Assembly (NCBI RefSeq): GCF_000266945.1
Contig: NC_018025.1
Location: 4,096,001 to 4,160,000 of the forward strand
Direction of reading: 5' to 3'
Source: Desulfomonile tiedjei DSM 6799
GTDB taxonomy: Bacteria > Desulfobacterota > Desulfomonilia > Desulfomonilales > Desulfomonilaceae
DNA length: 64,000 nucleotides
Part shown: positions 1 through 9,181 of the stretch, one piece after another
Position numbering within the stretch: the stretch's first letter is position 1
Layout: each line of letters opens with the position of its first letter
The notes under the pieces: generated by a model
Told to the model about the DNA's origin: nothing
Databases searched by the model: none
The model's input: only the letters and a program-made list of their open reading frames with translations
Made by a program: the position numbers and the translations under genes

Positions 1-2
1 AT

Positions 3-1673
3 GACGTATACCTTGTGGATAATGCGGGTGATGTGGTCGTTGAGAATACAGATGAAGGAGTGGATACGGTCCACAGCTCTGTAAGCTTTGCACTGGGAGC
101 TCATCTGGAGAATCTTACGCTTACCGGCTTCAATAGCATTTACGGCACAGGTAACGAGCTGGATAACATTCTGACAGGCAACAGCGGTGACAACATCCTT
201 GATGGCGGAATCGGAGCGGACTCCCTCTTCGGTGGGACAGGCAATGACACGTACACCGTGGATATGAATGACAGCGTTACCGAGAATATCGATGAAGGCA
301 TTGACACGATTCAAACTTCAACAGACTACACCTTGGGAGCGAACTTTGAGAATTTGATCCTGATCGGATTGGCAGCAATCAACGGAACAGGAAACGACTT
401 GGACAACCTCCTGACCGGTAACAGCGTAGATAATGAGCTTACCGGCGGTCTGGGCGATGACACTTTGCAGGGTGGTGAAGGAAACGACACGTATGTCTTC
501 AACCTTGGTGACGGCCTGGACATGATTACCGATACCTCCGGGACGGATGCGATTCGATTCGGTCAGGGAATTGCTCAGCAGAATATTTCAGTGAAATCGG
601 ATTCTTCCGGTGTGCATGTCAGGTTACTTGACGCTCAAGGCAATGAAACAGGCGAAGGCCTTGACATCAATACATTGCAGGACGGAACCCCTTCAGTTGA
701 GAATATACAATTTGCTGACGGCACCACAGCGAAAGTGACAGATTTTCTGAACGTCCGTAATGTCGTGTATGGAACAAACCGACTTGACATCATCATCACC
801 GGAAATACTGCAGATGAAATCTATGCCAAGGATGGCGTCGACTTTGTCTATGCCGGCGGGAATAACGACATCATATATGGGGGTGACGATCTGGACTTAC
901 TCTACGGGGAGGACGGAAACGACACCATTTACGGGGAAAAAGGTTCTGATGTATTGATGGGCGGGCAAGGAAACGACGTCTTGGACGGAGGATCCGGTGC
1001 CGATCTACTCATGGGAGGGAAAGGCGATGATACCTACAGAGTGGATAATTCCTGCGATATCGTGATAGAAGGCTATAATGAAGGAATTGACACTGTGGAG
1101 AGTTCAGTCAGGTATGATCTCGGTTACAGTGTCGAGAATCTCACTTTGACGGGAACTTCCTCGATCAATGGCTCTGGAAACACATCAAACAACATATTGA
1201 TCGGAAATTCTGCAGCAAATAAGCTTTTCGGCGATCTTGGCAATGACACTCTGGATGGCAGAGCCGGTAATGATACCCTGGAAGGGGGAAGAGGCAACGA
1301 CACGTATCTCTTCGGCAGAGGATACGGAACAGATCGCATCGAAGAGAATGACTCCACCCAGGGCAATCACGATGTCCTTGCATTCGGATCCGAAATATCA
1401 ACAGATCAGCTCTGGTTCCGACGCAGCGGAAAGGACCTGGAAATAAGCATCCTGGGAACGTCGGACAAAACGATTATCACTGACTGGTATAAAGGGACCA
1501 AGTATCAGGTAGAGGAATTTCAAACTGCTGACGGCAGAGCTCTTCTCAATAATCAGGTTGATGCATTGGTGACTGCAATGGCCGCTTTTGCTCCGCCTGG
1601 CGCGGGTCAGATGACGTTACCGGAAAGCTACCAGGCGGTGCTTAATCCTCTATTAGCTGCAAATTGGAGATAG
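3..1673 (+). CDS. RTX-type calcium-binding repeat protein, 5' end outside the window
   Basis: The frame is open to the window edge and the first residues already belong to a repeat (DVYLVDNAGD), so this is the C-terminal part of a larger protein. It alternates blocks ending in GGxGNDTY or GGxGDDTY with NLTLTG, GTGN and LTGNS segments. Those glycine/aspartate nonapeptides form calcium-binding parallel beta-rolls in secreted RTX proteins. A run of GGxGxDxLxG units sits in the middle (nt 840-1040). The last 60 residues lack repeats and read PPGAGQMTLPESYQ, then LNPLLAANWR, a tail typical of type I secretion substrates. No signal peptide is expected. The HlyB-like and HlyD-like genes directly downstream are the likely exporter. 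Whether it is an adhesin, enzyme or toxin cannot be told from this part. Confidence 0.9.
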   Translation, partial: DVYLVDNAGDVVVENTDEGVDTVHSSVSFALGAHLENLTLTGFNSIYGTGNELDNILTGNSGDNILDGGIGADSLFGGTGNDTYTVDMNDSVTENIDEGIDTIQTSTDYTLGANFENLILIGLAAINGTGNDLDNLLTGNSVDNELTGGLGDDTLQGGEGNDTYVFNLGDGLDMITDTSGTDAIRFGQGIAQQNISVKSDSSGVHVRLLDAQGNETGEGLDINTLQDGTPSVENIQFADGTTAKVTDFLNVRNVVYGTNRLDIIITGNTADEIYAKDGVDFVYAGGNNDIIYGGDDLDLLYGEDGNDTIYGEKGSDVLMGGQGNDVLDGGSGADLLMGGKGDDTYRVDNSCDIVIEGYNEGIDTVESSVRYDLGYSVENLTLTGTSSINGSGNTSNNILIGNSAANKLFGDLGNDTLDGRAGNDTLEGGRGNDTYLFGRGYGTDRIEENDSTQGNHDVLAFGSEISTDQLWFRRSGKDLEISILGTSDKTIITDWYKGTKYQVEEFQTADGRALLNNQVDALVTAMAAFAPPGAGQMTLPESYQAVLNPLLAANWR

Positions 1674-1741
1674 ATCTTTAGAAAGTTTTCCGGTTGGAAA
1701 CTTCTAGGATAAAGCGAATACTAAAAGTTCTTGGGAAGGGA

Positions 1742-1775
1742 CTGGGAAACACTTCTTACAAGAAGGGTTTCCCAG
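1742..1775 (+). terminator. Strong hairpin between the RTX gene and its exporter genes
   Basis: The arms CTGGGAAAC and GTTTCCCAG pair perfectly and are extended inward by CTTCTT and AAGAAG around a short loop. A T/C-rich stretch (TCTTCTTTCTTT) follows. It lies 68 nt after the RTX stop codon and could terminate or attenuate transcription, so that substrate is made in excess of exporter. It resembles the hairpins near 34517-34677 and 60929. Confidence 0.6.
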
Positions 1776-1817
1776 ATCTTCTTTCTTTGAATCCAATTGA
1801 GAGAGGCGTGTTTGGTG

Positions 1818-3941
1818 ATGGAGGGAGGTAATCCGCCACAAATCGATCCAGGTTTAGCCTGTCTCGTTATTATCGCACGTTTCCATGCTATCGCAGCAGA
1901 TCCAGATCAACTTGCCCATCAATTCAAAGTGGATGGCAAGCCATTCTCCAAATCCGACATTCTCCTTGCGTCCAAACAACTCGGTCTGGAAGCCAAAGCT
2001 GTGAAAACTGTCCCGAAGCGTCTCGATAGAACCCCCTTGCCTGCTCTTGCTCTCTGTAAGGATGGTAGCTGCTTCATACTTGCACGGAGCAACAGTGAGC
2101 AAGTCTTGATACACGATCCGGCTGCAGGACTTCCTCAGATGATATCGCTCGCTGACCTGAGTAACCGATGGACCGGTGAGCTCATTCTCTTCACGTCACG
2201 TGCGTCTCTTGCTGGAGAGATGAGCAAATTCGATTTCACCTGGTTCATTCCAGCAATAATGAAATATCGTAAATTGTTGAGCGAAGTGCTCCTGGTCAGT
2301 TTTGTGCTCCAGATCTTCGCCCTTATTACTCCTCTCTTCTTTCAAGTGGTAATGGATAAAGTCCTGGTACACAGAGGCTTCACGACTCTTGATGTCATTG
2401 CTATAGGCATGTTTGTGGTAATCGTCTTCCAAGTAGTCTTAAACGGTCTACGGACCTACGTCTTCTCGCACACCACCAGTCGGATCGACGTTCAGCTTGG
2501 GGCTCAATTGTTCCGTCACTTGCTCAATCTGCCAATGGCGTATTTCCATTCACGGCGAGTGGGAGATTCGGTCGCTCGAGTGCGTGAACTGGAGAACATA
2601 CGGAATTTTCTTACCGGCAATGCAATCACGCTGGTTTTGGATCTGTTATTCTCCGTGGTATTCATGGCAGTAATGCTCTATTACAGCATGTGGCTCACTT
2701 TGATAGTGGTAATCTCCCTACCCTGCTATGCAATTCTCTCGGTGGTTTTCACCCCTGTTCTTCGTGCCCGCCTCCATGAGAAATTCAATCGGGGTGCCGA
2801 GAATCATTCCTTCCTGGTGGAGACCCTCTCCGGCATCGGAACAGTGAAGGCAATGGCAGTCGAACCTCAATTGACCCGCAGGTGGGATAATCAACTGGCA
2901 GCGTACGTGTCAACGAGCTTTCGCACCGCGACAACCGGTAACTTGGCCAGCAGCGGTATTTCACTCATCAGCAAACTGGTGACGGTTGCTACTCTGTGGC
3001 TTGGTGCCCGGCTCGTCATAAATGGTGACATGACTGTGGGCCAGCTCGTTGCCTTTAACATGCTTGCCGGCCAGGTCTCACAGCCCATAATACGACTCGC
3101 ACAACTCTGGTCGGATTTCCAGCAGACTGGTATCTCCATTCAACGACTTGGTGACATTCTCAATGCTCGCACCGAAGTCTCGAGCGCTAAGAGCACCCTT
3201 CCGCCGATTCAGGGAAGGATTGTATTTGACAATGTGGTCTTCCGGTACAAAGCTGATGCTCCTGAAGTGCTCAGAGGAATCACCTTTGACATCCGCCCCG
3301 GCGAGATCATCGGTATAGTCGGCCGGTCCGGTTCAGGCAAGAGTACTGTCACCAAGCTCATTCAACGACTGTATGTTCCGGAACGTGGTCGGGTGATGAT
3401 CGACGGTCTCGATCTTGCTCTGGCCGACTCCTCCTCACTTCGGCGCCAGATCGGGGTCGTACTCCAGGAGAATGTGCTCTTCAACAGGACAATTCGAGAG
3501 AACATCGCCCTTGTCGACCCGGGAGCGAGTATGGAACAGGTCATCCATGCAGCCAAACTTGCAGGAGCTCATGAATTCATACTGGAATTGCCCGAAGCCT
3601 ACGACACCATGGTCGGAGAACATGGAGACACTCTGTCTGGAGGCCAACGCCAAAGAATCGCAATCGCTCGTGCTCTTATGACAAACCCTCGCATTCTTAT
3701 ATTCGATGAAGCAACGAGCGCTCTTGATTATGAATCGGAGCGAATAATTCAAAACAATATGAAAGCGATTTGTGCAAGCCGTACGGTGATCATTATTGCG
3801 CATAGACTCTCTGCAGTCCGCATCACGAATCGCATTTTCGTCATGGATCACGGACAGATCGTTGAACAGGGCCCTCACGCAGAACTGCTGAATCGTGAAA
3901 GAGGCTATTATGCTACTCTTTATCGCCTGCAACAAGGTTGA
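1818..3941 (+). CDS. Type I secretion ABC transporter (HlyB-like permease/ATPase)
   Basis: This inner-membrane exporter of about 707 residues follows Escherichia coli HlyB closely along its whole length. An N-terminal C39-peptidase-like domain (residues 1-130) precedes a six-helix ABC membrane domain (about 150-440, starting FDFTWFIPAI and containing ALITPLFFQVVMDKVLVHRG). The C-terminal ATPase has Walker A GRSGSGKST (502-510), signature LSGGQ (606-610), Walker B with D630/E631 and the H-loop IIIAHRL. The peptidase-like domain should be inactive: proline (P11) stands where processing enzymes have the catalytic cysteine and C85 stands at the histidine, so it probably only docks substrate. ATG 1818 was chosen because it aligns with the start of HlyB; the frame is open upstream to TTG 1797. 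The HlyD-like gene follows after 8 nt. Confidence 0.93.
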   Translation: MEGGNPPQIDPGLACLVIIARFHAIAADPDQLAHQFKVDGKPFSKSDILLASKQLGLEAKAVKTVPKRLDRTPLPALALCKDGSCFILARSNSEQVLIHDPAAGLPQMISLADLSNRWTGELILFTSRASLAGEMSKFDFTWFIPAIMKYRKLLSEVLLVSFVLQIFALITPLFFQVVMDKVLVHRGFTTLDVIAIGMFVVIVFQVVLNGLRTYVFSHTTSRIDVQLGAQLFRHLLNLPMAYFHSRRVGDSVARVRELENIRNFLTGNAITLVLDLLFSVVFMAVMLYYSMWLTLIVVISLPCYAILSVVFTPVLRARLHEKFNRGAENHSFLVETLSGIGTVKAMAVEPQLTRRWDNQLAAYVSTSFRTATTGNLASSGISLISKLVTVATLWLGARLVINGDMTVGQLVAFNMLAGQVSQPIIRLAQLWSDFQQTGISIQRLGDILNARTEVSSAKSTLPPIQGRIVFDNVVFRYKADAPEVLRGITFDIRPGEIIGIVGRSGSGKSTVTKLIQRLYVPERGRVMIDGLDLALADSSSLRRQIGVVLQENVLFNRTIRENIALVDPGASMEQVIHAAKLAGAHEFILELPEAYDTMVGEHGDTLSGGQRQRIAIARALMTNPRILIFDEATSALDYESERIIQNNMKAICASRTVIIIAHRLSAVRITNRIFVMDHGQIVEQGPHAELLNRERGYYATLYRLQQG

Positions 3942-3949
3942 GCTAGGCT

Positions 3950-5374
3950 ATGGGCATGCTGCTTCGACTCAGAGCTTTCGGCGATCTCTTGCAACGCTAT
4001 AAGATGGTGATTGCGTACGCATGGAAGCATCGGAAGGAAATGGATTCACCTCCTCGTTTGTCTCATGAGGCTCAATTTCTTCCCGCTGCACTCGCCCTGC
4101 AAGAAACACCCGTCTCCCCTGCCCCGCGTGTCATCATGTGGCTGCTTATTGCATTTGCGGCAATCACTTTATTGTGGGCGTTCTTTGGTCATGTCGATGT
4201 TGTTGCCACTGCCCAGGGAAAGATCGTCCCTAATGAAAGGGTCAAAACAATCCAGCCGTTTGAGACTTCCACAGTGAGAGCAATCCATGTCACGGACGGG
4301 CAAAACGTGAAAGCCGGCGACTTGCTGATAGAGTTGGATTCCACAGCAACCGCTGCCGACATGGCTCGACTGGAAAACGATCTCATCGTTGCTAGATTAC
4401 AGGCAGCCCGATCAGGTGCTTTTCTCCGGGCAATGGACGGTGGCGACCCTGTCCTGAGCGATTTGCCTGATATTCCTGTGGATCGATCGAGAGAAGAGCA
4501 GCGTCTTCTCGAAGGCCAGTGGCACGAATATAAAGCGAAGCTGGATCGCACCGAGGCTGAAGTAACCCGTGTTGAAGCGGAACTGCGTTCCACCAAGGAG
4601 GTGGTCAACACTCTTGAACGCACTGTCCCCATTGCACGTGATCGAGCGGAAGTGTTCAAAAAGCTTTACGAACAGGACGTCGCTTCAAAGCAAGACTATC
4701 TTGAACGTGAGAAGACGCTTATTGAGCAGGAGGGCCAGCTCGCATCTCAAACGGAGAAACTTCGGGAGAGTCAAGCAGCTCTCGATGGGGTCAAGAAGCA
4801 AAAAGCTTCACTTATCGCGGAGACCCGCAGAACCATGATGGACACTCAGCGGGAAGCCGACCAGAAAGTAACTGCGAATTCTCAGGAGCTGATCAAAGCT
4901 CAGCAGCGCCATAAGCAGATGAAGCTCCTTGCACCTGTAGAGGGTTCAGTCCAGCAGCTTGCAATCCATACAATAGGAGGTGTGGTCACTCCCGCGCAGC
5001 AGCTCATGATCATTGTCCCTAAAGATGATGCTTTGGAGGTGGAAGCATTCCTCGAGAACAAGGATATCGGTTTTGTCACTCCCGGTCAGGATGCAGAAGT
5101 AAAAATCGAAACTTTCACCTATACGAAGTATGGAACGATCCACGCAGAGGTGAAGCACGTATCGTCCGATGCGATACAGGATGAAAAACGAGGTCTGATC
5201 TATTCGACACGCGTCAAGCTGGGGCGCTCCACGGTTCACGTTGGCAAGAACGTGGTGAACCTGTCCCCTGGAATGGCGGTAACAGTCGAGATAAAAACCG
5301 ATAAACGAAGAGTGATCGAATATTTTCTTACACCTCTTATCCAACACGCAAATGAAAGCCTACGGGAGCGATAG
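3950..5374 (+). CDS. HlyD-family periplasmic adaptor of the type I secretion system
   Basis: This 474-residue membrane-fusion protein links the inner-membrane ABC exporter to an outer-membrane TolC-type channel. It has a cytoplasmic N-terminus of about 60 residues, one transmembrane helix (about 62-81, MWLLIAFAAITLLWAFFG), a split lipoyl/barrel-sandwich region starting VVATAQGKIVPNERVK, a long alpha-helical hairpin (about 140-310) rich in Glu, Lys and Gln, and a beta-barrel end. VTDGQNVKAGDLLIELD is the typical lipoyl half-motif. It starts 8 nt after the transporter stop, so the two are co-transcribed. No TolC gene is present in the window, so the outer-membrane partner is encoded elsewhere. 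Confidence 0.93.
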   Translation: MGMLLRLRAFGDLLQRYKMVIAYAWKHRKEMDSPPRLSHEAQFLPAALALQETPVSPAPRVIMWLLIAFAAITLLWAFFGHVDVVATAQGKIVPNERVKTIQPFETSTVRAIHVTDGQNVKAGDLLIELDSTATAADMARLENDLIVARLQAARSGAFLRAMDGGDPVLSDLPDIPVDRSREEQRLLEGQWHEYKAKLDRTEAEVTRVEAELRSTKEVVNTLERTVPIARDRAEVFKKLYEQDVASKQDYLEREKTLIEQEGQLASQTEKLRESQAALDGVKKQKASLIAETRRTMMDTQREADQKVTANSQELIKAQQRHKQMKLLAPVEGSVQQLAIHTIGGVVTPAQQLMIIVPKDDALEVEAFLENKDIGFVTPGQDAEVKIETFTYTKYGTIHAEVKHVSSDAIQDEKRGLIYSTRVKLGRSTVHVGKNVVNLSPGMAVTVEIKTDKRRVIEYFLTPLIQHANESLRER

Positions 5375-6042
5375 TAAATGTGATGACAACCCTCTATTAC
5401 CATCACATTGATGCAACCATTCTCGGTAGACTCTTGACTCTGTATTTTCCGAATTACCCACCTTGTAAGAAAGATCTTGATGCACTGGTGTCAGAGTTGA
5501 ATGAGCAGAATTGTTAACTGACACATATTGTGGAAGCCTGCCAACGCGTCCTCCTACTCTTGTCCATTCCCGGATCCGCTATTGCAGCAGAATTCGACAA
5601 GTTCATTGCCAAACGCCGACTGAATCAAAACGATGCTCTGCGTGAACCGATTTTACCCTTTGTGAATGCCCTACGATTGTTCTCTCGACCCTGGCGTTGC
5701 ACCCCTGACCTCCTCGCTGGACAGCTTGAATCTCATGAATGAGACAGTCTCAGATGTGAGACAGGTCATGAATAGTCCGTTTGTACGGGTATCCATTCTC
5801 GAAACTAAGACAAGGACGGTGTGCTGGGGCATCTATCATAAGTTCCAGGGACCGCTTGAGATCTGGCTGGCCGAGAATTCGTCCGATCACGATGCCATTC
5901 TCCTTCCTGCGACCAATACCTCGTAATGGCTCCGTTCCCAATGGCTTGCCACTTTTGGGGCAGTCAAAGACCGCCTCGGGCTAGGGACTCGACGTTTCGT
6001 ACACCGACAGCTCTCTCGCACTACAAAGTGAGCAAGCACTTT
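5375..6042. other. Intergenic stretch without a convincing gene
   Basis: About 670 nt separate the secretion genes from the catabolic cluster. Short frames occur, including a 44-codon one at 5383-5517, but they lack good ribosome binding sites and recognisable products. The 3' part contains two short dyads that could bind the sigma-54 activator: TGCC and GGCA arms at 5947-5962, about 85 nt upstream of the -24 element, and CACT and AGTG arms at 6019-6030. Confidence 0.5.
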
Positions 6043-6058
6043 TGGTACATCCCTTGCA
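6043..6058 (+). promoter_or_regulatory. Sigma-54 (-24/-12) promoter of the cysteine/thiazoline cluster
   Basis: The sequence TGGTACATCCCTTGCA matches the sigma-54 consensus TGGCAC-N5-TTGCA with one difference (T for C) and exact spacing: GG at 6044-6045 and GC at 6056-6057. It lies 45 nt upstream of the first gene. The cluster ends with a sigma-54 activator gene (14167), which gives it an obvious activator. Confidence 0.7.
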
Positions 6059-6102
6059 TATAGCGTTGACGCGATAAAGAGATAATAAGGAGGTCACAGA
6101 CC

Positions 6103-7386
6103 TTGTCAACCGAAAGGAACAAGAAACTGCTGGAGGTTCTGCAAAGTGTGGTGACGCCGGCCAGCGGCTGCACAGAACCCGTGGCAGTAGCCTATTCTGC
6201 CGCTCTGGCAAGATCAAAGGTTTCGGGTACGTTGGTGGGTGTGGAAATCCGATTGGATCCGTTGCTCTTCAAGAATGCGTTAAGAGTAGGGATACCAGGA
6301 ACTACTGCCAGAGGTTTGCAGATAGCTGCTGCTTTGGGGATAGTAGCCGGCAAACCCGAAAAGGGATTCTGTGTAATAGACCAGTGCACTGAAGAGGATG
6401 TCGAAAAAGCCCAAGAAATAGTTCAACAGAAAAGGGTCACCATCACAGTGCCGGAGAATTGTACCGAATTATTCATTGAAACCATTTTAACGACCGATCA
6501 AGAAAAAGTGCGCGTCATCACGAAAAACCAACATCTCAATGTGGTCAGCATTGAAAAAGGAGATCATTTTCAACCGTGGGACCTGAATGCGCAACTGCCG
6601 GACTCGTTGGCCCATGATATCCAGGCCTACGACTTGGAGGATTTCATCTCATTTGCCGAGACTGTGTCAGTCAGTGATTTGAGTTTTCTCCAGGACGGGA
6701 TTGCAATGAACATGACTATTGCCAGGGAAGGCTTCGCCATAAAGAACGGCGCGAGCCAAAATTATGCCAAGCTGGTTTCCGAGACATTCGTGAGCGACGA
6801 TATGATCAGTCTGGCGGAAAGACTCTGCGCTGCCGCGTGTGAAGCAAGAATGTCCGGGAGTCGGCTGCCTGCTATGACCTGCGCCGGAAGTGGCAATCAA
6901 GGCATCACTGTTTTCCTCACCATGGAGGCTGTGGCGGAAAAGACTGGGGTCTCCCAAGAGAAGCTCTTGCGGGCTCTAGCGTTGAGTATCATTATCACCG
7001 TCTATTGTAAGTCGTTTACAGGAACTCTATCCCCCATGTGCGGATGTGCAATATCCGCTGGGGTGGGCACCTCCGCGGGGGTGGCATACCTCCTCGGTGG
7101 TGATGCCAGGCGAATCCTGGGGGCGGTCAGCAACGTCGTCGGAAGTATTTCGGGGATGATTTGCGATGGAGCCAAAGAGGGTTGCGCATACAAAGTCGCC
7201 TTGGCCTCCGGATGGGCCATAAAAATGGCTCTTCTGTCCATGAGAGGCTCGGTAATCAGCAATACCAACGGAATACTTGCCGACAACTTCAGAGAGTTGT
7301 TTGACAATCTTGGAGCTCTCTGCAAAGAAGGAATGGCTTCGGCCAATAAGGTTATACTTCGGCTGTTGACAAAAGGAGGCAGATAA
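6103..7386 (+). CDS. L-cysteine desulfidase family protein (CyuA/CdsB, UPF0597)
   Basis: This 427-residue cytoplasmic protein belongs to the serine-dehydratase-alpha-like UPF0597 family. Characterised members (CdsB of Methanocaldococcus, CyuA/YhaM of enterobacteria) use a [4Fe-4S] cluster to split L-cysteine into sulfide, ammonia and pyruvate. Family landmarks are TPASGCTEP with C23, AGSGNQGI, LSPMCGC with C313 and C315, and GMICDGAKEGC with C354 and C361. The start is TTG at 6103, supported by AAGGAGG 9 nt upstream. It is the first gene behind the sigma-54 promoter, and its TAA overlaps the next ATG by one base. The downstream RidA and hydrolase genes suit a role in degrading a cysteine derivative. 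A serine or other amino-acid lyase activity is possible. Confidence 0.87.
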   Translation: MSTERNKKLLEVLQSVVTPASGCTEPVAVAYSAALARSKVSGTLVGVEIRLDPLLFKNALRVGIPGTTARGLQIAAALGIVAGKPEKGFCVIDQCTEEDVEKAQEIVQQKRVTITVPENCTELFIETILTTDQEKVRVITKNQHLNVVSIEKGDHFQPWDLNAQLPDSLAHDIQAYDLEDFISFAETVSVSDLSFLQDGIAMNMTIAREGFAIKNGASQNYAKLVSETFVSDDMISLAERLCAAACEARMSGSRLPAMTCAGSGNQGITVFLTMEAVAEKTGVSQEKLLRALALSIIITVYCKSFTGTLSPMCGCAISAGVGTSAGVAYLLGGDARRILGAVSNVVGSISGMICDGAKEGCAYKVALASGWAIKMALLSMRGSVISNTNGILADNFRELFDNLGALCKEGMASANKVILRLLTKGGR

Positions 7387-9164
7387 TGTCAGCCACAATA
7401 ATCGATACGGACGTGTTGGTTGTGGGGGGCGGCGGGGCCGGCTTCAGGGCCGCGATCGGCGCGCGTCAAAAGGGTGTCAGGGTGGCGTTGTTGAGCAAGG
7501 GGCCTATAGCACGATGCGGAGCGACCCCGATGGCAGGAGCGGATTTTACGCTGAATGGCGCGAGCATGGCTAAAATCGAAGGGCTGCAAGGAGATCCCAA
7601 CGACACGCCTGAGAAGGTCTTCAACGACATTGTTACGCAGGGCTGGTTCCTGAACAATCAGAAGTTAGTCGAACAGTATATCAGAGTAGCGCCTCAATGC
7701 CTACGGGAGCTGATTGAATGGGGAATCAAGATAAAAATATCCGACGAGCGCATGGTGTTCACCTCCGGAATCGGCATCATGGACGCTTTGCTGAAAAAAG
7801 CGAGGTCCCTCGGCGTGGACCTGTTGGAGGACACCGCTCTCCTTGAGCTTTGCACGGAAGACGGAATCGTCACGGGTGCCGTCGGGCTGGATATTCGTTC
7901 CGGGGAGTTCGTACAGTTTCACGCCAAAGCCGTGATCATAGCATCAGGTGGCTGGCACAAGGCTTTCTGGCCCAATACGGGTATGCGGGATCTCTCGGGG
8001 GACGGGACCGCCATTGCCCATCGTGCGGGTGCGGACCTCGGAAACATGGAATTCATAACCTTTTGCTGCAACGTGTTTCTCGAACCCCCTATCTGGAGGG
8101 GGAGCATCGCACCGTACATTCTCAGCTTGTTCATGGGCGGTCGTTTGACCAATAGCGACGGAGAGGAATTCCTCAAGAAGTATGATCCCTTCGTCGTTGA
8201 AAAGGGAACCTTTACGGAGTGGAACAAGAGCTTCATTTCGCATGCCACCTTGCAGGAAGTCCGAGCGGGCAAAGGGTTGCCCAACGGAGGGGTGCATTAC
8301 ACCAGGGGAGACGTGCCGTGGGAGAGAGTCGAGGGCGTCGTCTCCTTGATATTCCCAAATTGGAAATATAAGGCTATCGACCTGTCCGACTGGGGCAAAA
8401 AACTCAAAGAGAATGACCCCATGGAGGTCGGGGCCGCTGCGGAATATTTTGACGGCGGAATCGTAATAAACGATCGATTTGAGACCACCGTTCCGGGTCT
8501 GTATGCGGCTGGGGAATGTAGCCTGGGCGTTTTTGGAGCCAACCGCGTTTTTTCGGCCATCACCGAGATGCTTGTTCACGGAGCGGACGCTGGAGCCAAT
8601 GCAGGAGAGTACGCAAAAGCGGCACACGTTCCCAAGACCGACGCGAAGGTTCTTGCAGGCTTGCAGGAGAGCGCCGAGGCACCTCTGCGCACTTCCAATG
8701 GACTCAAGCCGGCTCAGGTGAGAAGACGCGTCCAAGAAGCTGCCCATAAACATCTGGGGCCGATACGCAACAAGGAAGAGCTTCAGGCATTCATCCAATT
8801 CCTCGACTCAGTCAGCAAAGACGAAATTCCGAATCTGGCGTGCAGCTCGAAGAGCCGGAAATACAATAAAGAGTGGCTGGACGTCATCGAAACGAAAAAT
8901 ATGGTTCAGTTGCTTGATATGGCCGCTCAAAGCGCTCTAGCCCGTGAGGAAAGCCGAGGAGTCCATTTCCGTGAAGATTATCCGAACACCGACAATGATA
9001 TTTGGCTCCAGGAGAGCATTCTGAAACGCACAGGTGACGGATTTGCTCTGAGCAAGCGACCCGTGACAGTCACCGCTATGAGTCTACCCAAAGGCACTCA
9101 TCCTTACTTGGAATTCATGAAGGAACTCATGGCGTCGCATTCTGACACTCTCGGAAAACACTAA
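7386..9164 (+). CDS. Fumarate-reductase-like FAD flavoprotein of unknown substrate
   Basis: This 592-residue protein resembles the flavoprotein subunits of succinate dehydrogenase, fumarate reductase and APS reductase. It opens with the dinucleotide motif VVGGGGAGF, and a late FAD motif reads VPGLYAAGECS. Two features argue against a true fumarate reductase. The segment that carries the histidine for covalent FAD reads RCGATPMAGAD, so FAD should be non-covalent. The conserved HYxMGG active-site motif is replaced by EYFDGG (353-358). No signal peptide is seen, so it should be cytoplasmic. It is translationally coupled to the desulfidase gene and followed by a [2Fe-2S] protein that could serve as its electron-transfer subunit. 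The substrate may be an unsaturated or saturated sulfur-containing amino-acid derivative; this is inference. Confidence 0.85.
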   Translation: MSATIIDTDVLVVGGGGAGFRAAIGARQKGVRVALLSKGPIARCGATPMAGADFTLNGASMAKIEGLQGDPNDTPEKVFNDIVTQGWFLNNQKLVEQYIRVAPQCLRELIEWGIKIKISDERMVFTSGIGIMDALLKKARSLGVDLLEDTALLELCTEDGIVTGAVGLDIRSGEFVQFHAKAVIIASGGWHKAFWPNTGMRDLSGDGTAIAHRAGADLGNMEFITFCCNVFLEPPIWRGSIAPYILSLFMGGRLTNSDGEEFLKKYDPFVVEKGTFTEWNKSFISHATLQEVRAGKGLPNGGVHYTRGDVPWERVEGVVSLIFPNWKYKAIDLSDWGKKLKENDPMEVGAAAEYFDGGIVINDRFETTVPGLYAAGECSLGVFGANRVFSAITEMLVHGADAGANAGEYAKAAHVPKTDAKVLAGLQESAEAPLRTSNGLKPAQVRRRVQEAAHKHLGPIRNKEELQAFIQFLDSVSKDEIPNLACSSKSRKYNKEWLDVIETKNMVQLLDMAAQSALAREESRGVHFREDYPNTDNDIWLQESILKRTGDGFALSKRPVTVTAMSLPKGTHPYLEFMKELMASHSDTLGKH

Positions 9165-9181
9165 GAAATGAGGGAGAACAC

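Noticed and set aside
3435-3935. 166-codon frame antisense to the HlyB-like gene
   Set aside because: It lies entirely within the ATPase domain coding sequence, which matches HlyB residue by residue.
5383-5926. Short open frames after the secretion genes, including a 44-codon frame at 5383-5517
   Set aside because: They lack recognisable products and convincing ribosome binding sites, and they overlap one another in different frames.
7944-8798. 284-codon frame antisense to the flavoprotein gene
   Set aside because: It is antisense to a well-supported enzyme gene and resembles no protein family.
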